A DNA stretch of 64,000 nucleotides from Alteribacter keqinensis. GTDB lineage: Bacteria > Bacillota > Bacilli > Bacillales > Salisediminibacteriaceae. Both the position numbers and the translations under genes were made by a program. Location of the stretch: contig NZ_RHIB01000003.1 in the NCBI RefSeq assembly GCF_003710255.1, forward strand, positions 372,001-436,000. The letters are read 5' to 3'. The notes below the pieces were generated by a model. That model was not told the origin of the DNA. It did no database searches and saw only the letters and a list, made by a program, of their open reading frames with translations. Of the stretch, positions 17,510 to 25,693 are shown in pieces (position 1 is the first letter of the stretch; every line of letters begins with the position of its first letter).

Positions 17510-18391
17510 TTATAATATTGAAACTTGTTCTTCAATACGCTCATACCGAATAGTCGTCGAATCACCGGGAGCCAGACCGGTGCATTTGAAAATCCCGATA
17601 AAGCGATATCTGTTATGACCAAGATTGTCTTTGTATTTTGCAAATACAGCTCGTTTCTGATTTTGTTCCACTTCTTTTTGGAAACCGTTTTTGCGCGCTT
17701 CCACAATCTCAGTTGATTCGTGAGATTCATCTATGTAAGACCAGTCGGAAGCTAACGTATTGATCCAGCCGTTTGCAACGGATTTTTTGACGCCATCGAC
17801 CTCAATGGATAACTTAGGACACCAGAGCCATGTGTTTTCATATATTCGGAAACAGCTCCTCTGATAACCCTTTGCCTGCTTACCGAAAATGGTATTGGCA
17901 ATATCTTTAATGTTCATAAACGAGACATCGTCATAAACGCTCAATACTTCTTTTTCTTTCAGTTCAACCAGTTGTTCTTCATAAGTTAACCAGTGTAACT
18001 CTATAGTTGAGGCACGTTTCCGAATGATCGTTACTGCCTCCCGGATCTGTTGGTCAATTTCTTCAATAGATTGAGTAACGTCCACTCTTAAACAAAGAAA
18101 ATCATCAATCTCCTCCTCTGAAATCGAGGCAATGATGTCATCCATCCTTAGCTCATCCATATGCTTTTGGTTTTTGTGGTGCGCTTCATCCACTTCCACA
18201 CCGATATGCAATTGTGGAAAGTATAGATCCATCAAGGCAAATGAACCATTTGCCCTTTTAATGTACTGTTGACTGGCCGGTAAAATATTAAGGTTATCAA
18301 GCTTGTGCCAGATGGCTGTTAAAACGTAGTTTTCATAGTCTTTACGTTTTGTTCTGGAAAACGTTCGTACTAAATAGTCCCGTCTGTTCAT
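17510..18391 (-). CDS. Probable modification-dependent endonuclease, AbaSI/PvuRts1I type
   Basis: 293 residues from the ATG at 18391 (AGAGGTG 6 nt upstream). The N-terminal half (about 10-110) contains FSRTKRKDYENYVLTAIWHK and LMDLYFPQLHIGVEVDEAHH, which fits the Vsr-like PD-(D/E)xK nuclease domain of the AbaSI family. The C-terminal part (about 160-293) ends with RYRFIGIFKCTGL and would be the SRA-like base-recognition domain. Family enzymes cut DNA with 5-hydroxymethylcytosine or its glucosylated form, as in T-even-like phages. No methyltransferase lies nearby, which suits a type IV-like system. A truncated second copy is at 4316-4548. Family assignment is from memory of motifs, not a search. 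Confidence 0.6.
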   Translation of the reverse strand: MNRRDYLVRTFSRTKRKDYENYVLTAIWHKLDNLNILPASQQYIKRANGSFALMDLYFPQLHIGVEVDEAHHKNQKHMDELRMDDIIASISEEEIDDFLCLRVDVTQSIEEIDQQIREAVTIIRKRASTIELHWLTYEEQLVELKEKEVLSVYDDVSFMNIKDIANTIFGKQAKGYQRSCFRIYENTWLWCPKLSIEVDGVKKSVANGWINTLASDWSYIDESHESTEIVEARKNGFQKEVEQNQKRAVFAKYKDNLGHNRYRFIGIFKCTGLAPGDSTTIRYERIEEQVSIL

Positions 18392-18432
18392 ACTCTGCAC
18401 CTCTTCTTTACTCTATTTCCAATTATCTCATT

Positions 18433-18542
18433 GCTTGTCCTCGGCCAAACGTCTGCTTATCATCATTACCTCACTCCGGTCTGGTAAAAGGAAAGAAGAT
18501 CATCACACTGGTCTTGTAGAGAAAATCTACCTGATAATGAAA
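18433..18542 (+). pseudogene. Aminotransferase 3' tail fragment B
   Basis: This stretch matches 15950-16066: the frame reads VLGQTSAYHHYLTPVW then a stop, against VLGETSAYRRYLTPVW in the intact gene, and the following ~60 non-coding bases also match (CTTGTAGAGAAAATCTACCT against CTTGTGGAGAATACCTGACC). The retained end is still conservative at the protein level. Confidence 0.8.
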
Positions 18543-18595
18543 GACACAGATTGATAAGGAGAAGCAGTCAAAAAATCAGCACTCTTCTATGGTCT

Positions 18596-18644
18596 CGAGC
18601 TTTTATGCACGAGGCTAATTTATTTTGCTGAAGATCGTTCCACA
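18596..18644 (-). repeat. Imperfect inverted repeat, right arm
   Basis: Reverse complement of the arm at 17285-17335, with TTCAGCAAAATAAA and TAGCCTCGTGCA conserved. Confidence 0.65.
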
Positions 18645-18770
18645 TCAGCTGAAGCGGGGACTTCGATTAAGTAGTTCTTATTTGTGTCCATTCTTCTTAT
18701 CGACCTAAAATGTGGGGAGCACACGTTTGCTTGTATAGCTAATGAGCGGCCACAATCCGTTATAATACTT

Positions 18771-18929
18771 CTAAGTTTTTTTCTTGAACAAAGATGATAT
18801 CACCCATCCGAAGATCCCGCCGCTGCCAATTCCCAATATCAGTGCTGAGGCAATGTTATCGAAAGTGGTAAGCCCAACAAAAGTAAAAACAACAACACAG
18901 ATAATGTAAATATACCAGTTATGATTCAT
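18771..18929 (-). CDS. Small two-segment membrane protein, copy 2
   Basis: 52 residues, beginning MNHNWYIYIICVVVFTFVGL and sharing TTFDN.AS.LILGIGSGGIF with the paralogue at 4695-4862. Two hydrophobic segments and a short Lys tail. GGAGGG lies about 6 nt before the ATG. It lies upstream of the endonuclease gene on the same strand, separated by the 380-base mosaic region. Conservation in both copies of the locus suggests a link with that locus, but no function is known. Confidence 0.65.
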   Translation of the reverse strand: MNHNWYIYIICVVVFTFVGLTTFDNIASALILGIGSGGIFGWVISSLFKKKT

Positions 18930-19092
18930 AGTCTGCCCTCCAATAAAGCATTTTTAAATTCTACTATAGGTATACGAATCAATTGCATTTATGATTCAAC
19001 AATACAACGGGGCATGGGATTAAACAAAGAAAATGGAGGTAAAAGAATGTAATTCCCGGTCCAGTTTGGAAGTGAGCCGGAAAAGCATAAAA
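18779..19092. repeat. Duplicated segment, copy 2 (partner 4718-5040)
   Basis: Direct repeat of about 310 bases covering the small membrane protein gene and upstream DNA; it ends next to the terminator at 19092. Confidence 0.85.
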
Positions 19093-19123
19093 ACAGACAC
19101 AGTGAGCCCTGCGTCTGTTTCAA
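19092..19123 (-). terminator. Terminator of the manganese catalase gene
   Basis: On the minus strand AACAGACGCAG pairs with CTGTGTCTGTT and is followed by a T-rich run, 77 nt past the catalase stop. Confidence 0.75.
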
Positions 19124-19199
19124 TTTATAAATTAAGATAGGATAAAACAAACCGCTGTATATAGAACTTAATTCTCGCAGCTGTAATCTTCTGTGCTGC

Positions 19200-20057
19200 T
19201 TAATTATTGAGATCATTGAGGCCTGGAGCATGTTCGTTAGGCATGTCAGGCATCTCAGGCACAGGATGACCCTGCGGGGGATCTGTGACAGCTAGTTCTC
19301 CACCATCTCTGCTTGGAGTTGTTCCCTGGAAGATCTCACCGATCCGGGTATCGTCCAGGCGATAATTGAATTGGGCATTATGGAAGCCCATCTCGACATA
19401 TTTACGGCATTCCGGGTATTTGTTTATATCATAATTCGGGATCGGGAATATCGTCCCCCAATCAACACCGAGTGTCTCCAACGCTTTAGCAAATGCATTC
19501 TGGTGTGCGTTATCCCTTACAATCAGGAAAGCAATTGTTTCTCTAAGTGTTTTATTGCTGCTCATCTCATAGATCCTTGATTTCTGAAGAACACCGGTGG
19601 ATTCCAGTACAACGTTATTAAGGAGGTTCGCTACGAGATTTCCATGGTCATATACCCACGATCCGTTCCATGGATTGCCTCCAGCATCAACGGGCAGGGA
19701 AGATTTGGCCCCAATAATATAATGATGAGGATTAGCTCCAGATTGGATGACATCATCTAATGGAGCTCCATCAGCCGCCGTGTTTCCCGGCAGATCTCCA
19801 CCGGATTCATTTAACAGCTGGTTAATGGTCGACTGAACGAGTTCCACGTGGCTGAGTTCTTCCAGAAAGACGCCTCTGATCAGGTCACGATATTGTTTAG
19901 CCTTCCCTCTGAAATTGGCACTTTGAAATGAGTATTGCATCATCGTTCTCATTTCGCCGAATTGCCCCCCGAGTGCTTCCTGAAGAACTTTTGCCGCATG
20001 AGGGTCCGGCTTGTCCGGCACAATCATATTGATTAAATCTTCTTTGTAAAAATACAT
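19200..20057 (-). CDS. Manganese (non-heme) catalase
   Basis: 285 residues from the ATG at 20057 (AGGTGG 8 nt upstream; a GTG at 20069 is less likely because relatives begin MFxYKEDL). Dimanganese ligands of the ferritin-like fold are visible: Glu in GQFGEMRTMMQYSFQ, LEELSHVELV (Glu and His), and later VLESTG and RDNAHQNAFAKALE. It disproportionates hydrogen peroxide without heme. Bacillus homologues include YdbD and the spore-coat protein CotJC; length fits YdbD better. The Pro-rich C-terminus is typical. Its location inside the Ada-bounded island groups it with other damage-response functions, possibly by chance. Confidence 0.93.
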   Translation of the reverse strand: MYFYKEDLINMIVPDKPDPHAAKVLQEALGGQFGEMRTMMQYSFQSANFRGKAKQYRDLIRGVFLEELSHVELVQSTINQLLNESGGDLPGNTAADGAPLDDVIQSGANPHHYIIGAKSSLPVDAGGNPWNGSWVYDHGNLVANLLNNVVLESTGVLQKSRIYEMSSNKTLRETIAFLIVRDNAHQNAFAKALETLGVDWGTIFPIPNYDINKYPECRKYVEMGFHNAQFNYRLDDTRIGEIFQGTTPSRDGGELAVTDPPQGHPVPEMPDMPNEHAPGLNDLNN

Positions 20058-20413
20058 GGTCCCATCCACCTTTCAAATAGATTCTCATGTATTCTGTCAA
20101 GAAGGGATGATGATTATTCGTTCTACGTCCAATTAATCCGCTTTTTTCCAGCCGCCGGTTTAAGGTGTAGGGGACAATGAGAACGATTGGGTTTCCCAAT
20201 GCCGGGTAATATTTGACCTTTGCAGAAGGATTGCTCATTGGACTGAAAGGTGTTGTTTTCAGCGTTTTATCAGGCATCTTTCTTAGTGATAAGTGGTTAT
20301 CCATCATTACTCAGACTTAAAAATCAATGCCTGAATATCGGCTGCATGATTGAAATGGATCTCTATAATAGAAGGAGAACCAAACAAAGGATGAAGGGGA
20401 GGCTGGTGGTAAA

Positions 20414-21499
20414 GTGCTTTCGTTACAGCGGAAAAAAGAATTCTATCAGGCGTTACTCGAAAAAAATACAGAGTTTGATGGCGTTTTCTTCGTAGGAGTC
20501 AAAACAACATCCATTTTTTGCAGACCGACTTGCCCTGCAAGAAAGCCCAAATTTGAAAACTGTGAGTTTTACTTAACGGCGCAGCAAACTCTTCTCGCTT
20601 CGTTTCGTCCCTGCAGAAGATGCCGGCCCTTGTCCCACCCTAACTATGTTCCGGAGATTGTTCGAACGCTTGTAGAAGCGGTTGAAAAAAATCCGGAAAA
20701 AAGATGGAAAGAGAAGGACTTCAAGGAATTATCTGTTGACCCCTCTACCGCCCGGCGTCAGTTCAAAAGAAGGTTTGGTATGACGTTTGTTGAATATGCC
20801 CGTGCAAGAAGAATGGGCATTGCGATGAAAGAAATCCGATCGGGCAAACCTGTCATCGAAGCTCAGTTGTCCTCCGGGTATGAATCCAGCAGCGGGTTTA
20901 GAGATGCGTTTTCCCGCATTATGGGAAACGCCCCTTCGTTAACTGGAGAAAGGAACATCTTAAAGGTCTCCTGGTTTGATACACGACTCGGTCCCATGAT
21001 TATTATTGCAGGTGAGGATGGTCTTTATCTCCTGGAATTTGTGGATCGCAAAGGGTTGGAGCGTGAGGTAGAACGTCTGAGGCATAAAACCAAGTCAGCT
21101 GTTATTCCAGGCAAAACCAAACATACGCTTTCGATTGAAAGGGAATTGGATCTTTATTTTAAGGGTCACCTGACTGATTTCAGAACAACCATTAAGACAA
21201 TGGGCACCCCCTTTCAAGAAGAGGTGTGGAAAAAACTGCGGGAGATCCCTCATGGTCAAACACGGACGTATACTGAAATGGCATCCGCAATTGGAAAACC
21301 GTTATCCATACGTGCGGTTGCCAATGCAAATGGTGCAAATCAGATTGCGATTGTTATCCCCTGTCACAGAGTCATCAGAGCCTGCGGTGAAACAGGCGGG
21401 TACGGAGGAGGCTCTGCCCGTAAAAAGTGGCTGATTAATCATGAAAAGCAGGAAGTAAATGATGTTGAATCAACTAAAACCTGCGAAAATAGTATTTAG
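20414..21499 (+). CDS. ada: Ada: methylphosphotriester/O6-methylguanine-DNA methyltransferase and activator, copy 2
   Basis: 361 residues. All functional residues of copy 1 are kept: Cys36, Cys40, Cys67, Cys70 in the zinc domain, the AraC-type helix-turn-helix region and the IPCHRVI methyl-acceptor site (Cys317). Differences are mostly conservative (Lys/Arg, Ile/Met, Ser/Ala), many in the N-terminal 90 residues. The upstream 90 bases, including TATAAT at about 20366, are shared with copy 1, so both genes probably have the same promoter. GTG start. Faces the HNH nuclease gene convergently. Confidence 0.95.
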   Translation: MLSLQRKKEFYQALLEKNTEFDGVFFVGVKTTSIFCRPTCPARKPKFENCEFYLTAQQTLLASFRPCRRCRPLSHPNYVPEIVRTLVEAVEKNPEKRWKEKDFKELSVDPSTARRQFKRRFGMTFVEYARARRMGIAMKEIRSGKPVIEAQLSSGYESSSGFRDAFSRIMGNAPSLTGERNILKVSWFDTRLGPMIIIAGEDGLYLLEFVDRKGLEREVERLRHKTKSAVIPGKTKHTLSIERELDLYFKGHLTDFRTTIKTMGTPFQEEVWKKLREIPHGQTRTYTEMASAIGKPLSIRAVANANGANQIAIVIPCHRVIRACGETGGYGGGSARKKWLINHEKQEVNDVESTKTCENSI

Positions 21500-21543
21500 G
21501 TTTTGTGTAAAAGAGAGCATTATTGAATTTTTGCAGATATAGG

Positions 21544-21580
21544 GAAAGAGGAGCCGGGCTTTGCGCTGCAGCTCCTCTTT
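21544..21580 (+). terminator. Terminator of Ada copy 2
   Basis: Stem AAAGAGGAGC / GCTCCTCTTT, homologous to the hairpin after copy 1. Confidence 0.8.
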
Positions 21581-21622
21581 GTTATTAACAAGTACTTTTA
21601 CTACTAAACTCTTTACTAAAAA

Positions 21623-22609
21623 TTATGGCGCCCAAAGCTGATCGTAGCCGTTCTTCTGTGAATACACATACATCTTCTGGATCTTTTCCTCCTGGTAGCT
21701 TTCCAGAAGAGGGGTAATGTCCGCTTCTTTTAACGTAATCAGCTCATCATTCCGTTCTTTGATTTTATCCAAAAACAAGCCGTTAGCGAGCTTGTCCCTC
21801 TTCGATGTATTACACTTACTGCAAGCCAGAACGAGATTCCATATCTGATCGGACTGGACGAAGGACCACGGGACAAAGTGATCCACGTGAATCTGCCTTT
21901 TCCCACGGCTCAGGTCCTTCTCACAGTAAAAGCAACGCTGTTCAAAATAATGAAGAAGCACTCTCTCAAAAGGCTTGAGGTTGCCGCGCTTTGTGATGTC
22001 TTCCACCTTCATAATCACGTGATCCACAGAACGGCCGTTCAGTTCTTCAATCTTTTTGGCCATATGAAAGTTTGTGAGCTGGGTGAGAAGAAGCTGATAG
22101 TTGAGCATAAACGAATAAACGTTTGGATCGAACCGAAAGTACTCTGTCCGGTGACTGAACTCATAAAAGCTCCCTCTCGTATCGCCAAAAAGAGCACCGA
22201 ATACATTGACCTTCATCGCCTGCTTAATTTTCTTTATCATCCGGAGCTGAACGGAAGAAGCAATTTTATCGAAGCTGTAGTCATTCGGTATCGAGTAGGT
22301 TTCCCGCTCTTCGATCACAACCCAGGTAGCCGCCGCAGCATTCCGGCTACCTGGGTTATGCTTCTCAATCCCGTGCACCACAACCATATTCCAGTAGACC
22401 TTCGCAAACGTATATGCTAGCTGGTCATAAGAGAGCTCGAGGTTCTCATTAACTTCATAAAGATTCTCAATCATCGATTTCATGAGAACGTATTTGTATG
22501 TAGAGGATTTAACAGACTTGGAAGACAAAAACGAGGAGAAAATCCTCCAAATCTCTTCATCTGTCAGGTAAGCATTCCGAAGCTTACCTTCTTTTAGTTT
22601 ATGGCTCAT
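21623..22609 (-). CDS. HNH endonuclease-domain protein
   Basis: 328 residues. The C-terminal third has a canonical HNH site: CFYCEKDLSRGKRQIHVDHF with VPWSF, then NLVLACSKCNTSKRDKL (DH catalytic pair, two CxxC zinc pairs, Asn/Lys). The N-terminal ~190 residues are helical and unrecognised, perhaps for target recognition. Such stand-alone HNH proteins occur in defence islands and prophages; the adjacent phage-like replication module is on the other strand. GGGTGG lies 8 nt before the ATG. Its last codons are also found as a remnant beside Ada copy 1. Confidence 0.8.
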   Translation of the reverse strand: MSHKLKEGKLRNAYLTDEEIWRIFSSFLSSKSVKSSTYKYVLMKSMIENLYEVNENLELSYDQLAYTFAKVYWNMVVVHGIEKHNPGSRNAAAATWVVIEERETYSIPNDYSFDKIASSVQLRMIKKIKQAMKVNVFGALFGDTRGSFYEFSHRTEYFRFDPNVYSFMLNYQLLLTQLTNFHMAKKIEELNGRSVDHVIMKVEDITKRGNLKPFERVLLHYFEQRCFYCEKDLSRGKRQIHVDHFVPWSFVQSDQIWNLVLACSKCNTSKRDKLANGLFLDKIKERNDELITLKEADITPLLESYQEEKIQKMYVYSQKNGYDQLWAP

Positions 22610-22818
22610 TTATGTAACCACCCGAAATTATAGTTATAGAAACTCTTTAGGGAAATTTATCAATCTATTACCTTTACTTCAAGTTCTATCATCTGAATTC
22701 CTGTGAAAAGAACCAATAAAAAAAGAAAGCCCCCAGTATAAACATTTTGACCACCCCATTTTTCCCGTCTCGCGTTTACTTATTAAATGAAGATACGAAA
22801 ATACGGGAGGCGATGGAA

Positions 22819-23664
22819 ATGAGGAAGCTGAAGAGAGTGGTGTTAAGGGAGGAGCTTCTGGCACTCACCGGTGACTACAAACTGGCGATGGTGCTGAACC
22901 AGATGATTTACTGGTCACAGTATGTGCAGGATTTTGACAAGTTTATTGAAGAGGAAGCGAGTTGGAACCATGAGGCGATCGGGCAGAGCCTGGAAGGCTG
23001 GATCTTTAAAAAAGCAGAAGAGCTCTCGGAAGAGACGCTGATGAATGTGAGCGGCAATGCCATGAGAAGGTATCTTAAGAGTCTCATTACGTCCGGGTGG
23101 CTCGAAGAGCGCGAAAATCCCTATCAAAAGTGGGATCACACGAGGCAGTACCGGGTGAAGCTTGCGAAGATACAGGACGATCTTGTGAAGATCGGGTATT
23201 ACCTTGCGGATTACCGGATCGACATGACGACTCTTGGTCTGTCAGGGGATCGCCAAAAAGGAGATTCAGCCGTCCATAACGGAGACACAGCCCGATCATC
23301 TGACGGTTCAAACGGTCATTCTGACGGAACAATACCAGAGAGTACTACAGAGATTACGACAGATAAAATCCCTTTTGTCGACATTGTCGACTACCTGAAC
23401 GAAAAAACAGAATCGAAATACAAAGCGACAACGAGAAAGACGAAGGAACTGATTAAAGCAAGATGGACCGAAGGTCATCGTCTGGAAGACTTTAAGACTG
23501 TGATTGATCATAAATCAGAAGAATGGCTCATGGATCCGAAGATGAGCATGTTCCTTCGTCCCACTACGCTCTTCGGAACGAACTTTGAAGCGTATCTCAA
23601 CCGGAAGGCACAACCTGCCCATCGGGATTACGAATTCGAGAAACTTCTGAAGGAGTTGGAGTAG
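22819..23664 (+). CDS. Phage-type replication initiator (DnaD/Phg_2220 C-terminal domain)
   Basis: 281 residues from the ATG at 22819 (GGGAGG 8 nt upstream). The N-terminal ~120 residues look like a winged-helix initiator domain (LTGDYKLAMVLNQMIYWSQY opening is typical). A Ser/Gly/Asp-rich linker follows, then the conserved phage C-terminal domain starting IVDYLNEKTESKYKATTRKT and ending MFLRPTTLFGTNFEAYLN. These proteins bind the phage or plasmid origin and recruit the loader and helicase. The next two genes encode exactly those partners. Confidence 0.8.
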   Translation: MRKLKRVVLREELLALTGDYKLAMVLNQMIYWSQYVQDFDKFIEEEASWNHEAIGQSLEGWIFKKAEELSEETLMNVSGNAMRRYLKSLITSGWLEERENPYQKWDHTRQYRVKLAKIQDDLVKIGYYLADYRIDMTTLGLSGDRQKGDSAVHNGDTARSSDGSNGHSDGTIPESTTEITTDKIPFVDIVDYLNEKTESKYKATTRKTKELIKARWTEGHRLEDFKTVIDHKSEEWLMDPKMSMFLRPTTLFGTNFEAYLNRKAQPAHRDYEFEKLLKELE

Positions 23665-23667
23665 ACG

Positions 23668-23988
23668 ATGGATAAACAACAGGCAGCGAAAGTGATCAAG
23701 GACATTGACCGTTTTTACCCCGGAAGAATGCGAATGGACATCGGAACAGTGGAGTCCTGGTTCCGTCATCTAGAAAAGGAGGAGTACGACACCGTCATCG
23801 GGCGACTGGATGCCTATGCGAAAGAGAACAAGTATCCTCCGACCCTGTTTGATCTTCTCGATAATCCCCGTCCGGAACGAGACCGCAAGGGGACAGATAA
23901 AGTCAAAGAGTGGGAGGCGAAGGCGAGTGGTGGACCAGTGGAACATTCAAGCGGAGTTGATGCTCTTTGGCTGTATCCTTTTAGATAA
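23668..23988 (+). CDS. G39P-like helicase loader/inhibitor
   Basis: 106 residues starting 4 bases after the initiator stop. The pattern DIDRFYPGRMRMDIGTVESW, followed by KYPPTLFDLLDN, fits the small helical loaders of the SPP1 G39P group, which bind the replicative helicase and deliver it to the origin. The C-terminus overlaps the helicase gene by about 60 bases in another frame, typical of phage operons. Confidence 0.65.
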   Translation: MDKQQAAKVIKDIDRFYPGRMRMDIGTVESWFRHLEKEEYDTVIGRLDAYAKENKYPPTLFDLLDNPRPERDRKGTDKVKEWEAKASGGPVEHSSGVDALWLYPFR

Positions 23989-25231
23989 CACGATCATCAA
24001 AGAAATCGAAGTCCGTCCCCAGCATGTGTCTTTTTACCACCAGTCGATCCTGAAGGGCATGCTTGAGATCGACCGGGACGGAGAAGAAATCAACCGGGCC
24101 ACCCTTCATGAAAAGCTCGGCAACAACCTGATGGCCCAGTGGGATATTGACAGAGCCATCGATTCTGTTCCTTCCCCCCATTCCTATGCCCTGTTCGAGA
24201 AGATCATCTTCCGGACGTGGAAACGAAACCAGGTCCGTCGTCAGGCAGAGAAGTTCCTTGATAAAACGAAGGAAGCAACCAACGATGACCACGTCTCGGG
24301 CTTTGTAAAAGAAGTGAAACTGATCGAAGCCGTCACAACGAAAAAGGCGGACTTTGTTTTAAAGGACAAGCTCATGGACGTATATGACGAAGCCGTGAGC
24401 GGGACAGTGGATCAGGGGCTCAAGTCAGGCTACACCGAGTATGACCTCCTCACGAACGGACACGGAAAAGGGCAGCTCATCATCGTTGCTGCAAGACCGT
24501 CCGTCGGAAAAACCGCCCTTGCCATCAACATGACCATGGGCCACATGGAGAACGGCGGCTACGGTCACCTCTACTCCCTTGAAATGAGCATGAAGCAGCT
24601 CGTAAACCGGATGATTGCATGCAAAGCCCGGATCAACTCACAGAAAATGCGCGATCCGAAAAGACGGTTCGATGAAGAGGACTGGACCCGCTACGGAAAC
24701 GCCATGAGTCTTCTTTCCCAGCAAAGCCTGTACATCTGTGATGAGTCGTCGGTCAAGGTGAGTGAAATGTATGCAAACACCCGTAAGCTCATCAGCCAGC
24801 ATCCGGACAAGCACCATTTTCTCATCGTCGATTACCTCCAGCTCCTGCAGCCCATCTCCAAAAAAGGCAACCGCCAGGAGCAGGTCACCGAAATTTCACG
24901 GGCACTGAAAACGATCGCAAGGGATCTGAATATTCCTGTCATCGCCCTCTCCCAGCTGTCCAGGGGCGTGGAAACACGCCAGGACAAACGCCCGACCCTG
25001 GCCGATCTCAGGGAATCGGGCAGCCTTGAGCAGGACGCCGACACCGTGGCTCTGTTATACCGGGACGACTATTACGACCCGGCCGCCTCTACGAAAAAAG
25101 AAATGGAAATCATCATCGCCAAACAGCGGGAAGGCCCCGTAGGCACGATCACCCTCACCTACGAAAAAGAATACAGCTTATTTTTAAACAAAGAAGAAAG
25201 CCCGTCCGGCAGGGGAGGCGATGCTCTTTGA
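23930..25231 (+). CDS. DnaB-like replicative helicase, phage type
   Basis: 433 residues. The N-terminal domain begins directly with VDQWNIQAELMLFGCILLDN. The RecA-like domain has Walker A ARPSVGKTAL, Walker B HHFLIVDYLQLL, the ALSQLSRGVETR motif and LRESGSLEQDADTVALLYR. It is a hexameric 5'-3' helicase that unwinds ahead of the fork. Start placed at the GTG at 23930 (or 23927), 9-12 nt after GGGAGG, inside the loader gene. Its first ~120 residues are shorter than in chromosomal DnaC, as in phage helicases. A scrap of its N-terminal coding DNA lies at 25481-25515. Confidence 0.88.
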   Translation: MDQWNIQAELMLFGCILLDNTIIKEIEVRPQHVSFYHQSILKGMLEIDRDGEEINRATLHEKLGNNLMAQWDIDRAIDSVPSPHSYALFEKIIFRTWKRNQVRRQAEKFLDKTKEATNDDHVSGFVKEVKLIEAVTTKKADFVLKDKLMDVYDEAVSGTVDQGLKSGYTEYDLLTNGHGKGQLIIVAARPSVGKTALAINMTMGHMENGGYGHLYSLEMSMKQLVNRMIACKARINSQKMRDPKRRFDEEDWTRYGNAMSLLSQQSLYICDESSVKVSEMYANTRKLISQHPDKHHFLIVDYLQLLQPISKKGNRQEQVTEISRALKTIARDLNIPVIALSQLSRGVETRQDKRPTLADLRESGSLEQDADTVALLYRDDYYDPAASTKKEMEIIIAKQREGPVGTITLTYEKEYSLFLNKEESPSGRGGDAL

Positions 25232-25446
25232 CAATCAGAGAACTCTATCATTTTGCCATCGCCGGAAACTACATGAGCCTGATTTACCTGATCGAATGGC
25301 TCCGGTATGACCAAGGCATCTCTATGGAACGGGACGCAAAAAACATCGATTACATCTTCGAAACCTACGGAAAGGACCTCAGCCACCACATCACCGCCTA
25401 CCAGAAGAAGGTGGAAGAAAGAGGCAGGCATACGGATTTTAAATAG
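25228..25446 (+). CDS. Small phage-type hypothetical protein
   Basis: 72 residues with a TTG start overlapping the helicase stop (TTGA), and AGGGGAGG upstream. Predicted helical and soluble: MTIRELYHFAIAGNYMSLIY opens, and YGKDLSHHITAYQKKVEERG closes. No family recognised. Its 3' end plus the following ~20 bases recur at 29908-29987. Confidence 0.65.
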   Translation: MTIRELYHFAIAGNYMSLIYLIEWLRYDQGISMERDAKNIDYIFETYGKDLSHHITAYQKKVEERGRHTDFK

Positions 25447-25480
25447 ATAAAACAAGTCAATATATTTGAAGATACCGTTG

Positions 25481-25515
25481 GCAACAACCTGATGGCCCAG
25501 TGGGGCATCGACAGA
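25481..25515 (+). pseudogene. Short copy of helicase N-terminal coding sequence
   Basis: GGCAACAACCTGATGGCCC followed by AGTGGG matches 24117-24150 (codons for NNLMAQW.IDR) with few differences. Only ~35 bases are kept. Confidence 0.65.
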
Positions 25516-25693
25516 TACCTCACAAAAAAAGCCCTGCAAGAGGCAGGACTTCTGAACATGGAAGCCTTCTATAGGTAAATTGTATGAAAAGCCTCACTCA
25601 ACTTATTAATCCGCTGTATAACGGGATCTGGACGTAGAGGGGAAGGAGGGGAGTGCCCGCTTCCTGCTCAATCTGCAGCCTCCCTGGTTGTTA

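Larger units (their letters stand above)
18392..18770. other. Intergenic mosaic upstream of the endonuclease gene
   Basis: 380 bases: a second aminotransferase tail (18433-18542) and the right arm of the inverted repeat. No other gene is visible. Confidence 0.6.
20314..21672. repeat. Ada direct repeat, copy 2
   Basis: Partner of 13013-14362, same orientation, about 7.3 kb apart. Recombination between them would delete the aminotransferase, BclB-like, endonuclease and catalase genes along with one Ada copy. Confidence 0.95.

Noticed and set aside
20057-20307. Frame upstream of the catalase gene, same strand, about 80 codons before the overlap
   Set aside because: It begins without a ribosome site and runs into the catalase gene out of frame; could be a remnant, but no family was recognised.
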